11,248 bases of DNA. It comes from Phoronis ovalis (Eukaryota > Phoronida > Phoronidae). Below the pieces are notes generated by a model. That model was not told where the DNA came from, did no database searches, and saw only the letters and a program-made list of their open reading frames with translations. Location of the stretch: NCBI GenBank assembly GCA_028565635.1, contig JAOXYB010079609.1, forward strand, positions 1 to 11,248, in the 5' to 3' direction. This document shows positions 6,501-11,248 of this stretch, one piece after another. The position numbers were made by a program, and so were the translations under genes. Position 1 is the first letter of the stretch. Each line of letters starts with the position of its first letter.

Positions 6501-9284
6501 ATACGTCCAATACGTGGACTTGAAAAAGTCAGTCAGTATGTTTTTGACGAAAATAACTTCTGTTAAAGATCCTAATGTCAAGAGCCGAAAAAACACAAAG
6601 TACACCCAGTACACAATGGTTTCTAATGAGTTATTACACGGTTTTCATTCACATTGGCGCCTAGCAGTATATTAAATTTAACTGTCGAACGATAGGCAAA
6701 ACAATATTAAAGTAAATTGTATATTTTCCGTAGTGATATTTCATATATATATAATGTTAGGAACTGATCAGCATGCAATGACCACACGGGAAGAGGTTTG
6801 AGCAAACCAGGGGGTTGCGGTTGTTTGTACAAGGCAAAATAAGGGTTGCAATTTTTTGTGCACTGTAAAAGGGGGTTGCAATTTTTCATGAAAGGAAAAG
6901 CCAGAAATTGCTCCACCTATTAAGAACACAATTTATTCTTCAGCTTCTGTGGCTCTCGCCGGGTTCCTAGTGTATGAATAATGAATTGCAAATATTTACA
7001 ATATCTGATGGGATGCAGTGCAAAACGGGAGTGTGTGTAGATTTGTGTGCACTTTGTGGTAATTGCTGATTTCGGGTTTCTGACCAGCCCCTTGTGTAGG
7101 TGCAATATGGTTGTTTCCATAAACCATAACTATGTCCAAGGAAAAATGCGGGTAATGACGACATTAGAGAAATGTTGCCAGCAATCTCAGAATGATCTTA
7201 TGCTTTCTTAATATATCAAAAATATGTTCAAGTTTAATGATTTCTAGAAATTTACGTTTTCCCTGTTAACTTTTACAAATAGCTCTAATCAAATATACAT
7301 TTTTATCTCAGGCAAATAAATTAACATCTGTATTTAATTTTTATATTGCTTATAAAATATATGACCTCATGTTTTCTGAATATATCAAAAATATGTTCAA
7401 GTTTAATGATTCTCTTGAAATTTACGCTTTCACTGTCAACTTATACAAATAGCTCTAATCAAATGTACACTTTTATCTCAAAACAAATTAACACATCTAT
7501 TTAATGTTTTTGTTGCTTTTAATGTATGTGCTATATCCTAATAATGGATAAGGGATACAAATAATTTCCTCATTCTAAAAGTTCTAAATATCAAGATCCT
7601 AATATTATTATGTATATTAAGAACTAAATATTATTATGTATACCAAGATCGAACTTAGTATGTATCCTATTCAAATTAATTGACAACCAACAGTTATATT
7701 ATTACGAATGCTATTACTAGTCCACTTGAAAGACTGACCCCAAAAAGCCATCATGTCACAACGTATCATATCAGAAATTTGTACTATTACACAAGCACAA
7801 ATAATCCAATCAACATTTGATATATTCGGCTTAAAATTTTTTTGTGTCAGTCTCTCTCTCACTGATTCTCCTTCCAGACAAAGAGAACCAAAAGAGCCAG
7901 TGCAAAGTAGGAATTACAAAAATTTAGGAATGGTTAAAAATGCTACGACTCCTGGAGTGCCCTTGCACATAATTATGTTATTATGGGTGTTGAGTAACAC
8001 AGCCAGCAGACAAAATAAACACCCATTAATGCGCTTGACGTAAAATAATATCCAGGAATAATACATTTGCAATGATAAAATATATCTTTAAAAAATATTG
8101 AATTGGCAGTTTAAAAAGATGTTTTGTCTGCAAATACTTTTACCCTGGGATCATTGTATCCCATTTTGTGTATAAATCAGCTATATAACTGATGAACTTT
8201 TGACTTTCGCCTGAGGCTTTTTACAGTCCAGTTTACAGAAGGGAAATATAGTACCAGTAATTGTTTTAGGTTTTGGTTTTTCGTTATCTAATTGTAAGTG
8301 TCAAATGTTCATAAGGGAGCACTAAATACAGACCGTACTGTGATCAGTTCGCACTGTGTGCAAAAACGTTCGCCGATAAGTGAATAAATAGTCTTTGAAC
8401 GTGTGAACAAATATGATACAATACCCTAGACTGTTGTAATTTGCAAAAACTGTATACCATCTCTTACAGCACTGTTTTGATTTCGCTTGGAATTTTGATG
8501 ACGCTTAAAGTTAGCATTGCCATATGTATTTCTATTACTAACATTACGGCATTTCATTTACTGGAAAAAAATGGATGCTACCAACAAGTACTAAGAAAGT
8601 GTAGCTAATCGATTCCGAGAAACTAATTCTCCAAATTTCAAGTGCAGTCATTCCACAACAATTAATAGAACTTTGATGCATATACGTAATTACAGCAATT
8701 AATCTGAAGACAAATCGCAATGCACTATCATGAATGTGTTATATACGCTTAATTGCTGATAGCCTACAGTGCAGCTTTTGTAAGCGATCTAAAACACGCG
8801 ACCTTTATTTCGTGTTTGCATATTGAACAGCTAAAGGACAAAACTGCGAGAAAAGCATGTTCATAGTTTATTACGCAAGATTATAGAACCAGCTCGACGT
8901 TGCCTTTTCCGATGCATTACACATGCTGTAAATACCAGTAGTCATTGTCAGTAGGTAAAACCCGCTCAAAATTGTATTTATGAAGAATGATGCAAAGACG
9001 TGTTCATTAGCGCATTTAAATTTACGTTACTAAAAGTAAAAAATTAACAAATAAAGACAGTCAAACTATAATTAATTTCAATTATAAAAGATTAGATGTT
9101 TAGACTATTATTAAGAAAATTATTATTTCTTACTTGGATACAGTTTAGTAATCGTGTTTTCTCCGCCTTTCCATTTCTTTGCTTCTGCCTCATCGCCGTA
9201 TTGCACAAATACTATGAATAACACCAAAAAGGCGATTTCAAAAATCATCAAAATTGTAGAAAATTTTCCGCGATACCAGCCCAT
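393..9284 (-). CDS. RHCG-like: Rh-family ammonia/ammonium channel (RhBG/RhCG-like), 5' part of gene, exons 1-7
   Basis: Seven exons on the minus strand join in frame: 9284-9134, 3266-3083, 2634-2484, 2206-2062, 1651-1485, 1166-1029 and 526-393. They give about 356 residues of an Rh glycoprotein, a trimeric plasma-membrane channel that conducts NH3 (possibly with net NH4+ transport, and CO2 in some members) for nitrogen excretion and acid-base balance. Signature stretches include [52 protein letters not shown] and [11 protein letters not shown]. By ungapped comparison with human RhCG from memory, the pore residues are F118 (human F130), D165 (D177), H173 (H185), F222 (F235) and H331 (H344). 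About 11 of 12 membrane helices are encoded. The final helix and C-terminal tail lie beyond the left edge, so the gene is incomplete here. Family assignment is very secure. The choice between B, C and invertebrate Rhp subtypes is not. Confidence 0.96.
527..1028 (-). other. Intron 6 of the Rh gene
   Basis: This 502-nt phase-0 intron has donor GTGAGA and acceptor AACATTGCAG. Plus-strand open frames that cross it (up to 108 codons) show no recognisable domain, and the longest overlaps exon 7 antisense. Confidence 0.9.
1029..1166 (-). CDS. Rh channel exon 6 (TM helices 9 and 10)
   Basis: The exon has 138 nt and exactly 46 codons (residues 267-312), with donor GTGAGA. It opens [20 protein letters not shown], the most conserved Rh stretch. 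[18 protein letters not shown] forms the next helix, and the exon ends GYKFIT. In human RhCG the corresponding end is GFVYLT. The NAT triplet lies in a membrane helix, so it is unlikely to be glycosylated. The length equals the vertebrate exon 6 size I recall. Confidence 0.96.
1167..1484 (-). other. Intron 5 of the Rh gene
   Basis: This 318-nt phase-0 intron has donor GTAATT and acceptor ATCATTTAG. It is AT-rich and no further element was seen. Confidence 0.9.
1485..1651 (-). CDS. Rh channel exon 5 (TM helices 7 and 8, second Phe gate)
   Basis: The 167-nt exon completes Gly211 and encodes residues 212-266, ending on a whole codon (ATG) before donor [21 protein letters not shown] is the conserved Rh helix, and F222 aligns with human RhCG Phe235, the inner phenylalanine gate. 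[17 protein letters not shown] and a second helix (about 239-257) follow. The end, GGKKSKFDM, leads into [11 protein letters not shown] of exon 6, as in other Rh proteins ([17 protein letters not shown]). The length equals the vertebrate exon 5 size I recall. Confidence 0.96.
1652..2061 (-). other. Intron 4 of the Rh gene
   Basis: This 410-nt intron has donor GTATGC and acceptor ATGTTTACAG and splits Gly211 after its first base. It contains a 17-nt AT dinucleotide run at 1868-1884. Nothing else stands out. Confidence 0.9.
1868..1884. repeat. AT dinucleotide microsatellite
   Basis: This is a 17-nt uninterrupted alternating A/T run in intron 4. A shorter run of the same kind lies at 5222-5233. 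Confidence 0.9.
2062..2206 (-). CDS. Rh channel exon 4 (TM helix 6, first pore histidine)
   Basis: The 145-nt exon encodes residues 163-210 plus the first base of Gly211. It follows acceptor TTTTTGTACAG and precedes donor GTATGC. It opens [21 protein letters not shown]165 corresponds to the vestibule aspartate D177 of human RhCG, and H173 to H185, one of the two pore histidines. The helix is followed by a charged cytoplasmic loop ([18 protein letters not shown]), equivalent to the RhCG loop that ends YQSDLFAMIG. The exon is one codon shorter than the 148 nt I recall for vertebrates, and the missing residue lies in this loop. Confidence 0.95.
2207..2483 (-). other. Intron 3 of the Rh gene
   Basis: This 277-nt phase-0 intron has donor GTGAGT and acceptor TTGTACAG. 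A continuous open frame on the minus strand runs past exon 3 into it, but that part has no Rh similarity. Confidence 0.9.
2484..2634 (-). CDS. Rh channel exon 3 (TM helices 4 and 5, first Phe gate)
   Basis: The 151-nt exon completes Ser112 and encodes residues 113-162, ending on a whole codon (AAG) before donor GTGAGT. It starts LITAEF. F118 aligns without gaps to human RhCG Phe130, the outer phenylalanine gate. TM4 is about 116-132 (ending SFGAVLG) and TM5 about 135-157 ([19 protein letters not shown]). FGAVLGK and AVNEY are Rh-family signatures. The length equals that of vertebrate RH exon 3 as I recall it. Confidence 0.95.
2635..3082 (-). other. Intron 2 of the Rh gene
   Basis: This 448-nt intron has donor GTAATA and acceptor TTCCTTTGTAG and interrupts codon 112 after its second base. 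It is AT-rich and I see no other feature in it. Confidence 0.9.
3083..3266 (-). CDS. Rh channel exon 2 (TM helices 2 and 3)
   Basis: The 184-nt exon encodes the last two bases of codon 51, residues 52-111 and the first two bases of codon 112. The conserved Rh signature [20 protein letters not shown] begins TM2 (about 52-71). TM3 follows (about 75-94, [13 protein letters not shown]). The exon ends [10 protein letters not shown] plus TC before donor GTAATA. Joining to G of exon 3 gives Ser112 and the run NIES-LITAEF, matching the vertebrate pattern VEN-LINADF. If read through, the frame stops at the TAA inside the donor. From memory the vertebrate counterpart is 187 nt, one codon longer. Confidence 0.95.
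3394..3407. promoter_or_regulatory. 14-bp palindrome with full CRE core
   Basis: GACTGACGTCAGTC is a perfect palindrome around TGACGTCA, the consensus cAMP-response element bound by CREB/ATF-type bZIP proteins. It lies in intron 1, about 130 bp before exon 2. Whether it is used cannot be told from sequence. Confidence 0.35.
3598..3683. repeat. Perfect 43-bp tandem duplication (2 copies)
   Basis: Copies at 3598-3640 and 3641-3683 are identical base for base and directly adjacent. Each starts GCGTGTATTAGGTATAATGG and ends GACTACCGTA. A degraded relative of the unit's start (GTGTATTAGGTGTATTAC) lies just upstream at 3553-3570. The repeat is richer in GC than the surrounding intron. Perfect identity implies a recent event. 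Confidence 0.97.
5767..5774. promoter_or_regulatory. Second full CRE-like site in intron 1
   Basis: TGACGTCA occurs again here (context CGTGACGTCATGG). A single 8-mer may be chance, but two in one AT-rich intron is more than expected. Confidence 0.25.
5822..5844. repeat. Inverted repeat, 9-bp arms, 5-nt loop
   Basis: AAACAGAAT and ATTCTGTTT flank TGCTT. It lies in intron 1. Confidence 0.8.
6112..6134. repeat. Inverted repeat, 9-bp arms, 5-nt loop
   Basis: TTATGTCCA and TGGACATAA flank TATAT. This is a perfect short hairpin in intron 1 with no associated gene. Confidence 0.8.
6809..6900. repeat. Minisatellite, three units of about 30 bp
   Basis: Three head-to-tail imperfect units begin near 6809, 6841 and 6870. 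Each has a GGG(GG)TTGC core, then a T-rich stretch (AATTTTTTGTG in the second) and an A-rich end. The minus strand has an open frame across them that reads as repeated K-NCNP-like peptides, a by-product of the repeat rather than evidence of a gene. Confidence 0.8.
7201..7352. repeat. Diverged tandem duplication, copy 1 (about 150 bp)
   Basis: This matches 7370-7519 at an offset of about 169 bp. Shared runs include ATATATCAAAAATATGTTCA and ACAAATAGCTCTAATCAAAT. Substitutions and small indels separate the copies, so the duplication is old. It is AT-rich and shows no coding signal. Confidence 0.85.
7370..7519. repeat. Diverged tandem duplication, copy 2 (about 150 bp)
   Basis: This is the second copy of the 7201-7352 unit, in the same orientation and separated from it by about 17 bp. 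It lies inside intron 1 of the Rh gene. Confidence 0.85.
7601..7642. repeat. Short direct repeat (16 bp, two copies)
   Basis: AATATTATTATGTATA occurs at 7601-7616 and again at 7627-7642, 26 bp apart, in an AT-rich stretch. The flanking bases are also similar (CTAA before, AAG after). Confidence 0.7.
9134..9284 (-). CDS. Rh channel exon 1 (start codon, TM helix 1)
   Basis: The exon encodes residues 1-50 plus the first base of codon 51. The ATG sits in a strong animal start context (CACACCATGG), and an in-frame TAA lies 18 bases upstream, so this start is well supported. Residues about 10-28 (from STILMIFE onward) form one hydrophobic helix. A short charged extracellular loop follows ([14 protein letters not shown]). 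The exon ends CCA A before the donor GTAAGA. The leftover A joins TG of exon 2 to make Met51, giving YPMFQDVHV, the conserved Rh junction. The loop is about 12 residues shorter than in human RhCG and has no N-x-S/T glycosylation sequon. The exon was linked to the rest across a 5.9 kb intron by phase and by the conserved YP.FQDVH junction. Confidence 0.9.
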
Positions 9285-9460
9285 GGTGTGATATTGTTAG
9301 TGACAACAGAACTTACTCTTTAGAAAAGTATAGCAAATGCTAACATACGTGTGTACCAACACAGTTCTATGCTTTGCTTTATGTAATGCGAGTAACAAGT
9401 ATGTAATAAATATTCACGTATTCATTTCCAAACATGCGTCCAGTTTGGCAAAACTTCGCA

Positions 9461-9495
9461 AGCCAATCAAAATCAAGAATAGCGTCACACCTCCA
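9461..9495. repeat. 5'-flank direct repeat, copy 1
   Basis: This matches 9681-9715 at 30 of 35 positions by eye. Both copies carry AGCCAATCAA and GTCACACCTCC. It lies about 180-210 bp upstream of the start codon and contains CCAAT on the plus strand. Confidence 0.75.
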
Positions 9496-9680
9496 TCAAA
9501 ATCCGCCCTTGAAACCGTTTGAAAAGAAATATTGAAAGGTAAAAATGACCCTGTTACACCTGCTATGAAATGTCGCATAAAAAGTTTGCTAAGCGTGATT
9601 AAATGTTATTGAAAAATATAATCATTCAACAAAAGCGAGTAAAATGAGAATCATATGTTAAATGTCATAACCCTACGGTA

Positions 9681-9715
9681 AGCCAATCAAAAGTAAGATT
9701 CGGGTCACACCTCCA
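9681..9715. repeat. 5'-flank direct repeat, copy 2
   Basis: This is the partner of 9461-9495, same orientation, offset exactly 220 bp. The intervening DNA is not obviously duplicated. Confidence 0.75.
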
Positions 9716-10259
9716 CATCACCTCTCCCAAATTTATAACAGCAAATTTTGATTTAAGTCATAGGGTAGACGAAATCCTTTAAAACGCTTAATCACTTTTG
9801 ATAACAAGAGTAATTCAAACATTCTTTAAGAACGATAGTGTTATATTACAGTTTTAACTAGGTTAAGAAAACTTTTTAATTAAATTAAATATTAAAGCAG
9901 TCAAGCTTCTATCATGTTGCATACTGGATGTAATTCAAAAAACAAACAAAATAATCTGCAGGAAAGACAGAACATATATTTTTTCATCGCGGTATGGCTT
10001 TTCTTTGTTTTTTTTAATAGTTATTTTGACGCCGATTTTAATTCAATACAATACTGATAGATATACCGTAATTTTATGGCTAACAGTTTCGTTCCGTAAT
10101 TTATAAATTAGTAGGATAGGAATGATCAAATCAAATATAGTTCATTACTAAGAACAAAGTGTAGAGCGATTTTATGTGAATCGAGCGATTAGTGTTTCTT
10201 TACCTTATGATTATATACAATGCATCAATCTTACTTTAAGGATTGTAACAGTACACCAC

Positions 10260-10269
10260 GTCACGTGAC
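10260..10269. promoter_or_regulatory. GTCACGTGAC palindrome (E-box / CLEAR-like)
   Basis: This perfect 10-bp palindrome matches the CLEAR consensus recognised in mammals by TFEB/MiT factors, and also fits USF-type E-box binding. It lies about 980 bp upstream of the start codon. Function is not shown. Confidence 0.35.
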
Positions 10270-11193
10270 TGTTGGGATTCGCTTGAATTTTGAACAGTAT
10301 ATTATAACCTACAGTGCCTGGAATTTGAGAGATTCTTTCTTGTAGTGTAATAATAATAGCGAAAACATATCTACCCAATCAATAAAAAAAGTATCATACA
10401 ATTCACAAATCCAGAAACTTGTGCTCCCTAGCAGTAACAGGTTGGGCAAATAACGACTGGAGCTCATCTGGGGGACATTGAAAACAAAACAACAAATCGT
10501 TCCTCTAATATTTGAAATATCCTTATGGTATCATAATCTTAAGCTTGTTTTTTCAATAATTTTGAGATTATTTAATGAAGAAAAAAAAAACGTATTGAAT
10601 TGAAAGCTTAAAAATTGACGTGACGAGTCACAAAGTAACTTTTGGTACGGACGAAATAATATGGAAAATTTGCCGTTGAGCGGAGACTCGAAACGATTGA
10701 TTATTACGATATTAGATTGGTGTTACATTTGGCAGTAAACGAAGACAATTCCGAGTCTGCAATTTCGATTACATCATTACCCCTGGAGACCTCGGAAAAC
10801 TGACGGAAATGAGCTCCTTTCCATGAGTCCTACTAAGTTTTATGTACTCTTTTATCTTTAACATTCATAATTTTTTTTTCGTTTACATCATTTTTTTTAA
10901 CATCATCATTACAATGTAAACGTGAATAAAAATATTAAAATTTAATATCCAAAAATAAAGAACTTTTAAGTTTTTAAGTTAAAACAAAATTTTGCGGAAA
11001 AATCCTAAGCATAATCTGACTTCATGTAGAATTACCTAGTGTTGTTTTCACAGACATGAGCGGCACCTCGAAAGAATAAACTGGAAATAATCATATGGAT
11101 TTCTTTCGAGATAATACGATGTAGTGGGTATAATGTTATCAGATTTTTTTTACGTGTACGTTATAGTGCTACGTACCAAATACATTTCATTGG

Positions 11194-11211
11194 ACACTAG
11201 ATTTCTAGTGT
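11194..11211. repeat. Inverted repeat, 8-bp arms
   Basis: ACACTAGA and TCTAGTGT are separated by TT, near the right edge of the window. Confidence 0.75.
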
Positions 11212-11248
11212 GTTGGAACAGTTATTCTGAATGTCTTGGTAATTAATC

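Larger units (their letters stand above)
3267..9133 (-). other. Intron 1 of the Rh gene (5,867 nt)
   Basis: The intron is bounded by a GTAAGA donor after exon 1 and a TTATTGACAG acceptor before exon 2, and it splits codon 51 after its first base. It is about twelve times longer than the other complete introns (277-502 nt). It contains no convincing exon on either strand. It does contain a 43-bp tandem duplication, a minisatellite, a 150-bp diverged tandem repeat, several hairpins, two full CRE-like sites and many homopolymer or TA tracts. No transposase, reverse transcriptase or tRNA-like SINE head was recognised. Confidence 0.85.
9285..11248 (-). other. 5' flank / promoter side of the Rh gene
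   Basis: These 2 kb lie upstream of the start codon. I could not place a transcription start, a clear TATA box or a 5' UTR exon. The region is AT-rich with stop codons in all frames. It holds a 35-bp imperfect direct repeat 220 bp apart (9461 and 9681), a GTCACGTGAC palindrome (10260), a short coding-like open stretch (10660-10803, plus strand), AATAAA signals on the plus strand (10925, 10954) and an 8-bp-arm hairpin (11194). Open frames starting with ATG here are short and have no recognisable domains. Confidence 0.6.

Noticed and set aside
6707-6916. Minus-strand frame with repeated KNCNP-like peptide
   Set aside because: The peptide repeat is the translation of the 30-bp minisatellite. 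No signal peptide or conserved cysteine spacing supports a secreted repeat protein.
7753-8043. 96-codon plus-strand open frame inside intron 1
   Set aside because: Its composition is unremarkable, I recognise no motif, and the frame has no adjoining exon signals. An open frame of this length in 11 kb can occur by chance.
9337-9522. 61-codon plus-strand frame upstream of the Rh gene
   Set aside because: It contains one copy of the 35-bp direct repeat and lies in the promoter side of the Rh gene. No homology or gene signals are visible.

Overview
The window is animal (metazoan) nuclear DNA. It is AT-rich and mostly non-coding, with short exons separated by GT-AG introns, and it has no bacterial-style gene packing. 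One gene is clearly readable: the 5' part of an Rh-family ammonia/ammonium channel (Rh glycoprotein, SLC42 type, most like RhBG/RhCG) on the minus strand. Species cannot be read from the sequence. An AT-rich, repeat-littered invertebrate such as a mollusc or other lophotrochozoan is a plausible but unproven guess. Layout on the minus strand, in transcription order: 5' flank (11248-9285); exon 1 with the ATG (9284-9134); a 5.9 kb first intron (9133-3267); then six exons within 2.9 kb, exon 2 (3266-3083), exon 3 (2634-2484), exon 4 (2206-2062), exon 5 (1651-1485), exon 6 (1166-1029) and exon 7 (526-about 393); finally intron 7 running off the left edge. All codons split by introns join in frame. 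The joined exons give about 356 residues covering transmembrane helices 1-11 of the usual 12. The last helix and the cytoplasmic tail must lie left of base 1. The pore residues known from human RhCG are all present: two phenylalanine gates, the vestibule aspartate and the twin histidines. The protein is therefore predicted to be a working channel. From memory, vertebrate RH exons 3, 5, 6 and 7 are 151, 167, 138 and 134 nt, and the exons here match those sizes. For exon 7 this places the splice junction at a GC donor rather than a GT donor. The rest is intron and flank. It contains a perfect 43-bp tandem duplication, a three-copy minisatellite of about 30 bp, a diverged 150-bp tandem duplication, several short hairpins, two full CRE-like palindromes in intron 1, and a 35-bp direct repeat plus a GTCACGTGAC palindrome upstream of the gene. 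No tRNA, rRNA, CRISPR array or recognisable transposase was found. I see no evidence for a new multi-gene system. The most useful observations concern the Rh gene's structure.
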